Notes under the pieces: model-generated
Databases searched by the model: none
What the model saw: the letters and a program-made list of their open reading frames with translations, nothing else
Told to the model about the DNA's origin: nothing
In this document: one piece after another, positions 17,649 through 27,627 of the stretch
Numbering within the stretch: position 1 is the stretch's first letter
How the letters are laid out: each line of letters begins with the position of its first letter
Origin: Brevibacillus sp.
GTDB taxonomy: Bacteria > Bacillota > Bacilli > Brevibacillales > Brevibacillaceae
Direction of reading: 5' to 3'
Assembly: GCA_017656235.1 (NCBI GenBank)
Contig: JACDOF010000001.1
Coordinates: forward strand, 372,001 to 436,000
Length of the DNA stretch: 64,000 bases
Program-made: the position numbers and the translations under genes

Positions 17649-18431
17649 ATGCAGTTGATTTTGCAGTACTTTCCCGTATTTCTGCTGGTATTTGTGCGGA
17701 TGACTGCGTTTATCGTAACGGCGCCGGTCATTTCAGCGCGAGGGGTGCCTGCCCAGACGAAAGTTGGGCTTGCCTTCCTGATGGCTTTTATCAGTTTTGC
17801 TTATGTGCCCTACTCCACCCCCATCCCGCTTGACCTTACGTTTGTGATGCACGTCATGAAGGAAGCGTTGGTCGGGATGCTGCTTGGCCTGATCCTGCAG
17901 ATGATTTTTTATGCGGTACAGGTGGCGGGTGGATTGGTCGACATGCAGAATGGGTTTGCGCTGGCCAACGTGATTGATCCGCGTACCGGTGCGTACGTAC
18001 CGATCACGGGTAACTTTAAAAACATCATTGCCACTCTCTATTTCTTGAGCATGGATGGTCACCACATGTTAATTCGCGGGATTATCGCCAGCTACCGGGC
18101 AGTTCCGCTTGACAAGGCGTGGGTGGGCTTTGGCAGTGAACCACTGTTTTACCTGGCCGTGAAGAGTTTTTCGTACATGTTTATGAGCGCCTTTTTGATT
18201 GCTGCGCCCATGGCTGTCGCACTTTTTCTGGTAGACCTTTCTCTTGGTATTATCGCCAAATCGGTGCCGCAGTTTAATATTTTTGTGGTTGGATTGCCGA
18301 TAAAAATCATTGCCAGCTTCTTGATGCTGTTCGTCGTTCTGCCCGGTTTTTTGGTGGTCTTGAGCGAACTCTTTAAACGAATGTTCATGGCCATGTCGGA
18401 AATGATGACAATTCTGGGAGGATCGACATGA
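17649..18431 (+). CDS. fliR: Flagellar export gate protein FliR
   Basis: 260 residues, about six hydrophobic segments across the protein, including FLLVFVRMTAFIVTAPVI near the N-terminus and IKIIASFLMLFVVLPGFL near the C-terminus. Conserved family pieces such as GVPAQTKVGLAF and LPIKIIASF are visible. FliR completes the FliPQR gate and contacts FlhB. ATG 17649 follows the fliQ stop by 3 bp; the end overlaps flhB by 4 bp. Confidence 0.96.
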   Translation: MQLILQYFPVFLLVFVRMTAFIVTAPVISARGVPAQTKVGLAFLMAFISFAYVPYSTPIPLDLTFVMHVMKEALVGMLLGLILQMIFYAVQVAGGLVDMQNGFALANVIDPRTGAYVPITGNFKNIIATLYFLSMDGHHMLIRGIIASYRAVPLDKAWVGFGSEPLFYLAVKSFSYMFMSAFLIAAPMAVALFLVDLSLGIIAKSVPQFNIFVVGLPIKIIASFLMLFVVLPGFLVVLSELFKRMFMAMSEMMTILGGST

Positions 18432-19564
18432 GACGGCTACATTCTGCTGCCAGGTGCACGCGTACAGGAATCCAGCCGAGTTTTCTGTTTCCTGTCCAGC
18501 TGCAGTTTTTTACCGGGGAAAAAACGGAAAAAGCGACACCGCAGAAGAAGAAGGACGCACGCAAAAAGGGGCAGGTGGCCAAAAGCGCCGAGTTGGCTCC
18601 CGCCATCAGCATCAGCCTGATCTTCCTGTTCCTGTTGCTGAGTGGTTCATGGATGCTGGATTCGCTGCTTGGGATGATCAGGGAGTCACTGGTTACCTAC
18701 ACCAGTTGGCAGGTTAACCCGGAAAACTTGAATGTCCTGACCTACCAGGTCACCTTTGAGGCGGTAAAAGTGGTGGGACCAATCATGCTGGTCAGTTTGA
18801 TCGTCGGCCTGGGCGTCAACTATTTGCAGGTGGGCCCGTTGTTTACGGTAGAGCCGCTGAAACTGAAGCTGGAAAAGATCAATCCGATTCAGGGGGCCAA
18901 ACGCATTTTCTCGCTCCGCTCATTGGTAGAACTGCTGAAGGCGATTTTCAAAATCTCCATCAGCCTGTATATCGCCTACCTGCTATTGTGGAGTGCCAAA
19001 GACCAGATGCTTCAGCTTTCACTCAAGTCGGTTGACGCCGTCCTCGGGTTTACGGCCTGGGAAGTGCTGAAACTGGGCGTGTTTATCGGGCTCTTCTTGC
19101 TTGTCCTGGCCGTGTTGGATTATGTCTACCAGCGCTATGAACACGAGAAAAGCCTGCGGATGTCCAAACAGGACATCAAGGACGAGTTTAAGCGGATGGA
19201 AGGGGATCCACTGATTAAAAGCAAGATCAAGGAACGGCAGCGGCAAATGGCGATGCGGCGCATGATGCAGGAAATTCCCAAAGCGGACGTGGTCATCACC
19301 AACCCGATCCACTTTGCCGTAGCGATCCGTTATGACGCCGAGACGATGTCTGCGCCGACCGTGATTGCCAAGGGACAGGATTATCTTGCGCTGAAGATCA
19401 AGGAGATCGCCAAAAAACACCGCATCATCACGATGGAAAACAAGCCCCTTGCCAGGGCTCTCTATAGTCAGGTTGAGATCGGGCAGCAGATTCCGGAAGA
19501 GTTGTTCAAGGCGGTAGCGGAAGTGCTGGCCTATGTGTACAAGCTTCAGGGGAAAGTGAGATAG
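18428..19564 (+). CDS. flhB: Flagellar export switch protein FlhB (NPIH variant)
   Basis: 378 residues. Membrane protein with four hydrophobic segments and a cytoplasmic autocleaving domain that switches export from hook to filament substrates. The conserved LQFFTGEKTEKATPQKKKDA segment begins at about residue 25, so this start (ATG overlapping the fliR stop) adds roughly 20 residues compared with B. subtilis; a later start was not obvious. The autocleavage motif, almost always NPTH, reads NPIH at residues 292-295 (19301-19312). Cleavage Asn, Pro and His are retained. Confidence 0.96.
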   Translation: MRRLHSAARCTRTGIQPSFLFPVQLQFFTGEKTEKATPQKKKDARKKGQVAKSAELAPAISISLIFLFLLLSGSWMLDSLLGMIRESLVTYTSWQVNPENLNVLTYQVTFEAVKVVGPIMLVSLIVGLGVNYLQVGPLFTVEPLKLKLEKINPIQGAKRIFSLRSLVELLKAIFKISISLYIAYLLLWSAKDQMLQLSLKSVDAVLGFTAWEVLKLGVFIGLFLLVLAVLDYVYQRYEHEKSLRMSKQDIKDEFKRMEGDPLIKSKIKERQRQMAMRRMMQEIPKADVVITNPIHFAVAIRYDAETMSAPTVIAKGQDYLALKIKEIAKKHRIITMENKPLARALYSQVEIGQQIPEELFKAVAEVLAYVYKLQGKVR

Positions 19565-19582
19565 GGGAAAGGAGGAGACGGT

Positions 19583-21631
19583 GTGGGATTTCGATTCCAG
19601 TTCAAAGAGTTTGGCGTCATTTTATTCGTAATCGGCATTATCGTCACAATGGTCATCCCGCTGCCGGCAGACGTTCTCGACGTACTGTTGGTGACGAACC
19701 TTGCTTTTGCCCTGACGATCCTGCTCGTCTCCATGAATACAAAAGAAGCTTTGCAATTTTCCATCTTTCCGACTCTGCTCTTGATCACCACGCTGTTCCG
19801 GCTGGCCTTAAACGTCTCTACGACGCGGAACATTCTCTCCACGGGAACGGGCGGCAGGGTCATCGAAACCTTTGGTCAGTTTGTGGTGGGAGGAAACGAG
19901 GTTGTCGGATTCGTCGTCTTCCTGATCCTGATCATCATCCAGTTCATCGTCATTACCAAAGGTTCCGAACGCGTAGCAGAGGTGGCAGCCCGCTTTACGC
20001 TGGATGCCATGCCCGGCAAACAGATGAGCATTGACGCCGACCTCAACGCCGGAATGATCAACGAGCAGGAAGCGCGCAGCCGCCGCTTGAAGATTGAGCG
20101 GGAAGCCGACTTTTACGGTGCAATGGACGGTGCCAGCAAGTTTGTCAAGGGTGATGCCATCGCTGGGATCATCATTTTTATCATCAACATTATCGGCGGT
20201 TTGATCATTGGCATGGCAATGCTGGGGATGGATCTGGGTGATGCTGCGAGCACCTTTACGAGACTCTCGGTCGGGGATGCCCTGATCAGCCAGATACCTG
20301 CTTTGCTCATCTCCACCGCGACCGGTATCATCGTCACGCGCGCGGCCTCAGACGGCGGGCTCGGGCAGGATATTACCGGACAGATCTTCAACAGTCCGCG
20401 TCTTTTGTACATTGTGGCCGGATTGATCGCTTTCCTTGGCATTCTGACACCGATTGGCATCTTTGCCACGCTTCCGATTGCACTGGTTCTGGGATTTGCT
20501 GCCTGGAAGCTTACCAAACAACAAAATGCGATGCTGGAAGAGGATGCTGTTCAAGAGGAAGAACAGCAGATTGAAGAGGTGCGCAGTCCGGAAAGCGTGG
20601 TCAACCTGCTGCAAGTCGATCCGATCGAGTTTGAATTCGGTTATGGCCTGATTCCGCTTGCGGATACCAAGCAGGGTGGCGATCTTCTGGACCGGGTCAT
20701 CATGATTCGCCGTCAATGCGCGCTGGAGTTGGGGATTGTCGTCCCGGTCATCCGCATCCGCGATAACATTCAGTTAAAACCGAACGAATACATCATCAAA
20801 ATCAAGGGGAATCAGGTAGCCAAAGGAGAAATCCTGCTGGATCACTACCTGGTGATGAGTCCGGGCATCGAGGATGACGCGGTTGTCGGCATTCCCACCA
20901 CAGAACCGGCGTTTGGACTCCCCGCATTATGGGTAACAGAAGAAAATAAGGAGACTGCCGAATTGGCCGGCTACACCGTTGTCGACCCGCCATCGGTGGT
21001 GGCAACGCACTTGACGGAAGTGATCAAGCGGCACGCCCACGAGTTGTTGGGACGGCAGGAGACCAGGGCTTTGCTGGACAACGTGAGGGAAACGGCACCT
21101 GTACTGGTCGACGAGCTGGTCCCCGGCATGCTCTCGATTGGCGATGTTCAGAAAGTGCTGCAAAAGCTGCTGCGTGAGAAAGTATCGATTCGCAATCTGA
21201 CCGTCATTTTGGAGGCCTTGGCCGATCATGCTGTCTACACCAAGGATCCTGATGTACTGACGGAGTACGTTCGGCAGGCGTTGGCACGGCAGATTACGCT
21301 CCAGTACACGGAACCCGGTCAGCCGCTGCGCGTGATTACGGCCGGACCGACGCTGGAAAAGGTGATTTCGGAGCGAATCGAGCAGTCTGAACAGGGGAGC
21401 TATCTGGCCATCGATCCTGAAACATCACAGCGAATTTATGAAAGCCTCTCTGAGCAGGTAAGCAGGATGATCAATGCCGGACATCATCCGATCATGCTTG
21501 CCTCACCGGCGATTCGCATGTACCTGCGTCAGCTGATGGAACGAATGATGCCGGATATTCCCGTCCTTTCCTACAACGAGCTTGAGCCGCATGTGGAAGT
21601 TCAGAGCATAGGGATGGTGAACCTGTCGTGA
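19583..21631 (+). CDS. flhA: Flagellar export gate protein FlhA
   Basis: 682 residues. The N-terminal half carries about eight membrane segments (up to about residue 310) and the loop with the conserved RFTLDAMPGKQMSIDADLNA. The C-terminal cytoplasmic domain forms the nonameric docking ring for export chaperones. Start GTG 19583 has AAAGGAGGAG upstream. The end overlaps the flhF GTG start by 4 bp. Confidence 0.98.
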   Translation: MGFRFQFKEFGVILFVIGIIVTMVIPLPADVLDVLLVTNLAFALTILLVSMNTKEALQFSIFPTLLLITTLFRLALNVSTTRNILSTGTGGRVIETFGQFVVGGNEVVGFVVFLILIIIQFIVITKGSERVAEVAARFTLDAMPGKQMSIDADLNAGMINEQEARSRRLKIEREADFYGAMDGASKFVKGDAIAGIIIFIINIIGGLIIGMAMLGMDLGDAASTFTRLSVGDALISQIPALLISTATGIIVTRAASDGGLGQDITGQIFNSPRLLYIVAGLIAFLGILTPIGIFATLPIALVLGFAAWKLTKQQNAMLEEDAVQEEEQQIEEVRSPESVVNLLQVDPIEFEFGYGLIPLADTKQGGDLLDRVIMIRRQCALELGIVVPVIRIRDNIQLKPNEYIIKIKGNQVAKGEILLDHYLVMSPGIEDDAVVGIPTTEPAFGLPALWVTEENKETAELAGYTVVDPPSVVATHLTEVIKRHAHELLGRQETRALLDNVRETAPVLVDELVPGMLSIGDVQKVLQKLLREKVSIRNLTVILEALADHAVYTKDPDVLTEYVRQALARQITLQYTEPGQPLRVITAGPTLEKVISERIEQSEQGSYLAIDPETSQRIYESLSEQVSRMINAGHHPIMLASPAIRMYLRQLMERMMPDIPVLSYNELEPHVEVQSIGMVNLS

Positions 21632-23016
21632 GAGTAAAGCGATACCTCGTGGATTCCATGCCGGACGCGCTGGAAAAAATCAGGTTTGACCTCGGGAAGG
21701 ATGCCGTTATTCTCAACACCAAACCGGTTAAGACAGGTGGTTTTCTGGGCATGTTCCGCAAGCAGCAGATCGAAGTAATCGCTGCTGTTGATGCAAAGCA
21801 GGGAAAGGCAGCCGAGGAGCCGCTCAGGCCGGCTGAAGGGTCGAGGACAACGGTCGCCTCCTATGCAGCCAAACAGGCCTACAACCGCGGCGTCCCAGCC
21901 GCCGATCGTACAAAAAGGGGGACGGCCAGCCAATCGTCACCCTCATCGGTTCCGTCAGCAGTCCGGGAAGAAGAGGCGCTCTCCCAGTCACAACTGTCCC
22001 AATCATCCGCTTCTTTTGAAAGGGAGTCAAAACCAGTGGAACACGTTGCGGCTTCTGCTCCACAGGGGATGGAGGAGCACCGAAAGGATGGGGGACAGCA
22101 AAAGAGAGCAGCGGGTTCCGCTCACGTCGGTTCAGAAGAGAATCTGGCCGGTGAACTCCGCGACATACGGGAGATGTTCAGCAAGCTGCTGCTGAAGGAA
22201 GACAGTGGCGGCACCTTGCCTGCCTCTTTTGTCGCGATTCGTGATCGCCTGCTGAGCCAGGAAGTGGACCCGTCCATCGTCAGTACGCTGATGCAAAAGC
22301 TGCTCAAACGCTGGGAACATCCCGCCGCAGCCGGTCCGACGGAAGTGCGCGAAGCCGCCCGCAGTCTGCTGATGGAGATGTTGAAAGACAAGACGCCGCT
22401 CATTTCGACAGTTCCTCGGTCAATCAAATACGCCTACTTCTTTGGGCCAACCGGTGTGGGCAAGACCACGACAATTGCCAAACTGGCCGCAGAGTGCATC
22501 CTGAAAGAAAAGCGAAAAGTGGGATTTATCACCTCCGACACCTATCGCATTGCTGCCGTGGAGCAGCTAAAAACGTACGCCAACATCCTTAACGCGCCGT
22601 TGGAAGTGGTTTTTTCCGCGAAAGAGATCGAACAGGCGATGGAACGTTTGCACGACTGCGAGTTGATTCTGATTGATACGGCAGGGCGAAACTACCGGAA
22701 CGATGAGTACGTGATGGCGATGAAGGAACTGCTTAGGACCGGCGAGGCAAGTGAGAATTACCTTGTGTTAAGCCTGACGTCGCGTTATGCGGACATGCAG
22801 GCCATTGTGGATCGCTTCAGCGATGTGGCCTATGCCAAGGTGATTTTTACAAAGTCTGACGAGACCGAATCGTATGGCACGATGCTCAACGTGGTTCACA
22901 ACTACGGTCTTTCCCTCTCCTTTATCACAACAGGCCAAAACGTACCCGATGACCTGAGTGTGGCCACACCGGAACGGGTAGCCGATCTGATTCTGGGAGT
23001 AGATGACCATGCGTGA
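21628..23016 (+). CDS. flhF: Flagellar placement SRP-type GTPase FlhF
   Basis: 462 residues. An N-terminal basic/variable region (about 1-180, Ser/Gln/Ala-rich) precedes the NG GTPase core related to Ffh/FtsY: Walker A GPTGVGKTTT (near 22445-22475), DTAGRN (near 22675) and TKSD (near 22855). FlhF helps set the position and number of flagella and is controlled by FlhG. GTG 21628 overlaps the flhA stop; the downstream flhG start is embedded in its 3' end. Confidence 0.97.
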   Translation: MRVKRYLVDSMPDALEKIRFDLGKDAVILNTKPVKTGGFLGMFRKQQIEVIAAVDAKQGKAAEEPLRPAEGSRTTVASYAAKQAYNRGVPAADRTKRGTASQSSPSSVPSAVREEEALSQSQLSQSSASFERESKPVEHVAASAPQGMEEHRKDGGQQKRAAGSAHVGSEENLAGELRDIREMFSKLLLKEDSGGTLPASFVAIRDRLLSQEVDPSIVSTLMQKLLKRWEHPAAAGPTEVREAARSLLMEMLKDKTPLISTVPRSIKYAYFFGPTGVGKTTTIAKLAAECILKEKRKVGFITSDTYRIAAVEQLKTYANILNAPLEVVFSAKEIEQAMERLHDCELILIDTAGRNYRNDEYVMAMKELLRTGEASENYLVLSLTSRYADMQAIVDRFSDVAYAKVIFTKSDETESYGTMLNVVHNYGLSLSFITTGQNVPDDLSVATPERVADLILGVDDHA

Positions 23017-23878
23017 TCAGGCTGAGCAATTGCGAGAGCGAATCCAGCGCATCGCGCCTGAGAAGGGACGGCAGACCCGGCTGATAGCCGTTACCAGCGG
23101 CAAGGGAGGGGTTGGCAAGTCCAACGTCACGCTCAACTTTGCTCTCGGACTGATTGAGAGCGGCCAAAAAGTAGTCGTGTTCGATGTTGATTTGGGCCTG
23201 GCCAATCTGGATGTGCTGATGGGCGTATCGGCCCGCCATCACTTGCTTGATCTGATTCACCAGGACATCTCTTTGTGGGAAATCATTGAGAGAGGGCCGA
23301 ACGGTCTCGAATTTATTGCCGGAGGCTCAGGTTTTACCCAGTTTTTGCAGCTGGATGAGCACAAGCTGAACAAACTGCTGGCTCAACTTAGCCTGCTGCA
23401 GGGGTATGCTGACACCGTTCTCCTTGATACCGGTGCCGGCATCTCCAAGGAGTCGATGCAGTTCATTTTGTCTGCGGATGAGGTGTTTCTTGTCACGACG
23501 CCCGAACCGACATCGATTACCGATGCGTATGCCGTGATCAAAATGATTCACGCCCGCAACCCGCACACCCAGATCAAGCTGATCATCAACCGATCCAGTT
23601 CGTACCGTGAAGGAAGACATACGGCAGACAAGCTGACGATGGTAGCCAAGCAGTTTCTGGGAATGGATGTACAGACACTGGGATTTGTCTTTGACGATCC
23701 CCATGTCTCACAGGCGGTGAAGCAGCAGCAGCCATTTCTCGTGGCATATCCCCACTCTCAGGCGAGCAGGAGCATCCGCTCGCTGGTAAGCACCCACCTT
23801 GGCAGCGCCAGCCGCAATGAGGGGGAAATCGGGGGATTGCGCGGATTTATAACCAAGATACGAAACATGATCCGGTAA
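23009..23878 (+). CDS. flhG: Flagellar number regulator FlhG (MinD-like ATPase, YlxH)
   Basis: 289 residues. ParA/MinD ATPase with a deviant Walker A (GKGGVGKSN, about residue 31-39) and the FDVDLGLANLDVL segment. A short N-terminal DQAEQL motif fits the FlhF-activating helix of the family. A C-terminal amphipathic helix (GFITKIRNMIR) could bind membrane. ATG 23009 is preferred over ATG 23003 because GGGAG lies 9 nt upstream of it. It precedes the che genes as in B. subtilis ylxH. Confidence 0.96.
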   Translation: MRDQAEQLRERIQRIAPEKGRQTRLIAVTSGKGGVGKSNVTLNFALGLIESGQKVVVFDVDLGLANLDVLMGVSARHHLLDLIHQDISLWEIIERGPNGLEFIAGGSGFTQFLQLDEHKLNKLLAQLSLLQGYADTVLLDTGAGISKESMQFILSADEVFLVTTPEPTSITDAYAVIKMIHARNPHTQIKLIINRSSSYREGRHTADKLTMVAKQFLGMDVQTLGFVFDDPHVSQAVKQQQPFLVAYPHSQASRSIRSLVSTHLGSASRNEGEIGGLRGFITKIRNMIR

Positions 23879-23903
23879 CAATCTAGGGAAGGAGCGACAT
23901 CTT

Positions 23904-25055
23904 ATGCGGAACCTTCGTGTTTTGGTTGTAGACGACTCAGCATTCATGCGCAAAGTGATATCCGACATCCTGACGAAGGACCCGCAGATTGAAGTCGTGG
24001 ACCGCGCCAGAAACGGCGAGGAGTGTATTGCCAAAGTCAAGGAACTGAAGCCAGATGTCGTTACGCTTGATATTGAGATGCCGGTGATGGACGGACTATC
24101 GGCGCTTGAGATTTTGATGAAAGAGCATCCTCTGCCGGTTGTCATGCTGAGCAGCTTGACACGGGAAGGGGCCGATGCCACCATCCGTGCACTGGAGCTT
24201 GGGGCATTCGATTTTATAGCCAAAACGTCCGGGCCCATCTCTCTGGACATACAAAAAGTGGCGGAAGAGATCGTGGAGAAGGTAAAAGCAGCAGGGATGG
24301 CCAGGCATCGTTTTAACAGATGGCCGCTGGCTGCTCACCGTTCTCCTTTACATACACGCAGTTTGCCTCAGCCGGAGTTGCAGCCGTCCAGGCTCAACAA
24401 ACCAGAACCTGAGAGGACGGACGCAAGCGGCAGCAAACCGCCATCGCAAGAGAGCAGCAAGGTTCATGCTGGAGGTCCTGCAAACAAACTGGTAGCCATC
24501 GGCACCTCAACCGGTGGCCCCAAGGCCCTGCAAACCGTTTTGACTTCCCTCCCGGCCCATTTTCCGGCGGCTGTCGTTATCGTTCAGCACATGCCGCCTG
24601 GATTTACGCAGTCACTGGCGCGGCGTTTAGACACGCTGTGCGCGATCCGGGTTGTGGAAGCTGTCGATGGACAGCCGCTGGAGGCGGGCACAGCCTATAT
24701 CGCTCCCGGCGGATACCACATGGAAATTGTACAGCGCAGCAGCGGACAGCTCGTCATCTCGCTCAATCAACAGGAGCCGCGCGGCGGACACCGTCCATCA
24801 GTGGATGTCATGTTTGAGTCGATCAGCCACCTGAAGAACGTGGAAAAGTGGGCCGTTATCATGACGGGGATGGGGAAGGACGGTACAAACGGGTTGAGAC
24901 AAATGAAGGAAATGGATCAGGTCACCAGCATCATCGAGCACGAGTCAAGTTGTGTGGTGTATGGAATGCCTCGCTCGGCAATCCAGGCAGGTCTAGCGGA
25001 TAAGGTCGTTCCTCTGGAGAAAATCGCAGAAACCCTCGTCCAGCTAGTCAATTGA
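23904..25055 (+). CDS. cheB: Chemotaxis protein-glutamate methylesterase CheB
   Basis: 383 residues: N-terminal receiver domain (D10-D11, phospho-acceptor D56 in TLDIEMPVMDG), a variable linker (about 135-190), and the C-terminal methylesterase/deamidase domain. The catalytic triad is visible: Ser in AIGTSTGGPKAL, His in VQHMPPGF and Asp in MTGMGKDGTNG. It removes methyl groups from chemoreceptors when phosphorylated by CheA. ATG 23904 follows GGAAGGAG. The stop overlaps the next start region. Confidence 0.98.
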   Translation: MRNLRVLVVDDSAFMRKVISDILTKDPQIEVVDRARNGEECIAKVKELKPDVVTLDIEMPVMDGLSALEILMKEHPLPVVMLSSLTREGADATIRALELGAFDFIAKTSGPISLDIQKVAEEIVEKVKAAGMARHRFNRWPLAAHRSPLHTRSLPQPELQPSRLNKPEPERTDASGSKPPSQESSKVHAGGPANKLVAIGTSTGGPKALQTVLTSLPAHFPAAVVIVQHMPPGFTQSLARRLDTLCAIRVVEAVDGQPLEAGTAYIAPGGYHMEIVQRSSGQLVISLNQQEPRGGHRPSVDVMFESISHLKNVEKWAVIMTGMGKDGTNGLRQMKEMDQVTSIIEHESSCVVYGMPRSAIQAGLADKVVPLEKIAETLVQLVN

Positions 25056-25072
25056 TTGGGAGGTGGATTTAC

Positions 25073-27133
25073 GTGGACATGAATCAGTACTTGGACATGT
25101 TTATCGAGGAATCGAAAGAGCATCTGCAGTCAATTAACCAAAATCTGCTGCAGTTGGAAAACGACCCGGACAACATTCAAATCGTCAATGAGATCTTTCG
25201 CTCCGCCCACACCTTGAAAGGAATGGCTGCGACGATGGGCTTCGAGGACATGGCCAGCCTCACTCATGAAGCGGAAAACGTGTTGGACCTCATTCGCAAT
25301 CACAAGCTGCGCATCAACAGCGACATCATGGATATCATCTTTCAGAGTGTCGACCTGATTGAAGGGATGGTCTACAACATCAGCGAGGGCGGAAACGGAA
25401 CCGCTGACGTTTCGGGACCGGTAGCAAAGCTGCGTGCGATCGTAAACGGCGACCTGGACGCAATAAAGGAAACAGGTGGCACAGAGCAGGCCGCAAAACA
25501 AGCGGTTCCGGACGAGAGCCTTGCGGCTGGAACAAGTCGCCATTATATGCTGGATGACTACGCGCTGACAGTCATGAAGCAATCGAAGGAAACCGGACAC
25601 AACCTCTACTGGCTGCAGGTGGAACTGCGTGAAGACTGCATCTTGAAAGCGGCACGCGCCTATATGGTATTCGACCAGTTGGAAGCCCACGGCGAGATAA
25701 TCAAGGCGAATCCGTCCGTGGAAGACATCGAAAACGAGCGTTTCGACAATTCCTTCGAGGTTGTCTACATCAGTAAATCAGGTGCGGAGGAGATCCGGCA
25801 GGCAATTGAGTCCATCTCCGAAATCCACCAGGTACATATTGAAACGATCGATCTGACTTCCCCATCGCACGAAGAGGTATCTCATGCCCGTCAGGAGGCC
25901 AGTGCAGCGGCTGAACAAACAGTGGAGCGCAAGCCCGCCGTTGAGCAGCAAGGTGCGGCCAGCAGCAACAAGAAAGTCTCCACCGGCAAGACGATTCGCG
26001 TTGACATCGAGCGGCTTGATGTATTGATGAACCTGTTTAGCGAATTGGTAATCGACCGCGGTCGACTGGAGCAGTTGGCCCGCGAATCGGGGCAGCCCGA
26101 ACTGCAGGAAACCGTTGAGCACATGAGCCGCATCAGCGGCGATCTGCAAAGCATTATTCTGACCATGCGCATGGTCCCGGTCGAACAGGTGTTTAACCGG
26201 TTTCCGCGAATGGTGCGCGATTTGGCAAAGGAATTGAACAAGAAGGTAAACCTGGAGATCTTCGGCGCCGAAACGGAACTGGACCGCACCGTGATAGACG
26301 AAATTGGCGACCCACTGGTTCACCTGCTGCGCAATTCGATCGATCACGGCATCGAGTCTCCGGAAAAGCGGAAGCAAAGCGGAAAAAGTGAAGAAGGCAC
26401 GATCCAGCTTAAAGCCTACCACAGCGGCAATCACGTCTTCATTGAAGTCCGCGACGACGGTCAAGGGATTAACAAGGAGAAAGTGCTGAAAAAAGCGATT
26501 GAGCGCGGAATCGTCGGTGCAGCAACGGCGGACAGCTTGAGTGACAAGCAAATCTATGAACTGTTGTTCTCTTCGGGCTTCAGTACGGCAGACGTGATCT
26601 CGGACATCTCCGGGCGCGGTGTCGGACTTGACGTCGTCAAGACGAAAATTGAATCGTTAGGTGGTTCCGTCAGTGTCGATTCAAAGCAGGGAGAAGGAAC
26701 GACATTCCTGATTCAACTGCCGCTGACGCTCTCCATCATCTCGGCCATGCTGGTACAAGTGGAAAACGAAAAGTATGCAGTTCCGCTCAGCTCCATCATC
26801 GAGACAGCCGTCTTCCGCCCGGACGAAATCATGACGGCACATCGTCAGAAGGTGATCGACTTCCGCGGCCGCGTCGTCCCGCTGGTCTCGCTCAAGGAGA
26901 TTTTCCAAATCCCTGACAGCGGCCAGAAGAAAGAGGACGAGGTGGCAGTGGTTATCGTGCGCAAAGGTGAAAAGATGGCCGGGCTGGTTGTCGATTCCTT
27001 CATCGGCCAGCAGGAGATCGTCTTGAAGTCGCTTGGCAAGTACCTGGTGAATGTGTTTGCCATTTCCGGAGCGACCATTCTGGGCGACGGACAGGTGGCA
27101 CTGATCATCGATTGCAATGCGCTCATTAAATAA
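25073..27133 (+). CDS. cheA: Chemotaxis histidine kinase CheA
   Basis: 686 residues. Hpt domain with phospho-accepting H46 (RSAHTLKGMA), a P2 CheY/CheB-docking region (about 160-275), P3 dimerisation helices (about 310-375), an HATPase domain (N box LLRNSIDHGIE; G1 EVRDDGQGI; G2 SGRGVGLDVV) and a C-terminal CheW-like domain. Start GTG 25073 is chosen: GGGAGGTGG ends about 7 nt upstream and the N-terminus then reads MDMNQYL as in Bacillus CheA. ATG 25079 is a weaker alternative. Confidence 0.97.
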   Translation: MDMNQYLDMFIEESKEHLQSINQNLLQLENDPDNIQIVNEIFRSAHTLKGMAATMGFEDMASLTHEAENVLDLIRNHKLRINSDIMDIIFQSVDLIEGMVYNISEGGNGTADVSGPVAKLRAIVNGDLDAIKETGGTEQAAKQAVPDESLAAGTSRHYMLDDYALTVMKQSKETGHNLYWLQVELREDCILKAARAYMVFDQLEAHGEIIKANPSVEDIENERFDNSFEVVYISKSGAEEIRQAIESISEIHQVHIETIDLTSPSHEEVSHARQEASAAAEQTVERKPAVEQQGAASSNKKVSTGKTIRVDIERLDVLMNLFSELVIDRGRLEQLARESGQPELQETVEHMSRISGDLQSIILTMRMVPVEQVFNRFPRMVRDLAKELNKKVNLEIFGAETELDRTVIDEIGDPLVHLLRNSIDHGIESPEKRKQSGKSEEGTIQLKAYHSGNHVFIEVRDDGQGINKEKVLKKAIERGIVGAATADSLSDKQIYELLFSSGFSTADVISDISGRGVGLDVVKTKIESLGGSVSVDSKQGEGTTFLIQLPLTLSIISAMLVQVENEKYAVPLSSIIETAVFRPDEIMTAHRQKVIDFRGRVVPLVSLKEIFQIPDSGQKKEDEVAVVIVRKGEKMAGLVVDSFIGQQEIVLKSLGKYLVNVFAISGATILGDGQVALIIDCNALIK

Positions 27134-27147
27134 AGGAGGGATATCTT

Positions 27148-27624
27148 GTGCTGGAGCAGACAGAAATCGTCGGCGAAGTAAAAGTAATCGTGTTTCGTCT
27201 CAAGGATGAGGAGTATGGTGTCGAAGTCGGACAGGTTAAATCAATCGAGCGTCTGACCCACATCACCCGGGTTCCCCGCACGCCTGACTTTGTCAAAGGT
27301 GTGATCAATCTGCGCGGGGTTGTCACACCCATTATCGATCTGCGCAGCCGGTTTGGGCTGGAAGAGGCGGATCATACGGAGTCGACCCGGATCATTATCG
27401 TCTCGGTTGGAGAAGTGGAAGTGGGCCTGATCGTCGATGCGGCCAACGACGTCATCGACATTCCGGTAGACGCGATTGAACCACCCCCTGAGGTGGTCGG
27501 CGGCGTGGAAGCCGCTTACCTGCGCGGCGTGGCCAAGCTGGAAAAACGCTTGCTGATCCTGCTCAACCTGGACAAGGTGCTGACACCGGAAGAAATGAAA
27601 CAGCTTGATGGACTAGAAGGGTAA
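27148..27624 (+). CDS. cheW: Chemotaxis coupling protein CheW
   Basis: 158 residues, a single CheW/SH3-like domain (VFRLKDEEYGVEVGQVKSIER; GVINLRGVVTPIIDLR). It bridges CheA to chemoreceptors. GTG 27148 is preceded by AAAGGAGGG. It lies 14 bp after cheA and 3 bp before cheC. Confidence 0.97.
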   Translation: MLEQTEIVGEVKVIVFRLKDEEYGVEVGQVKSIERLTHITRVPRTPDFVKGVINLRGVVTPIIDLRSRFGLEEADHTESTRIIIVSVGEVEVGLIVDAANDVIDIPVDAIEPPPEVVGGVEAAYLRGVAKLEKRLLILLNLDKVLTPEEMKQLDGLEG

Positions 27625-27627
27625 TCT

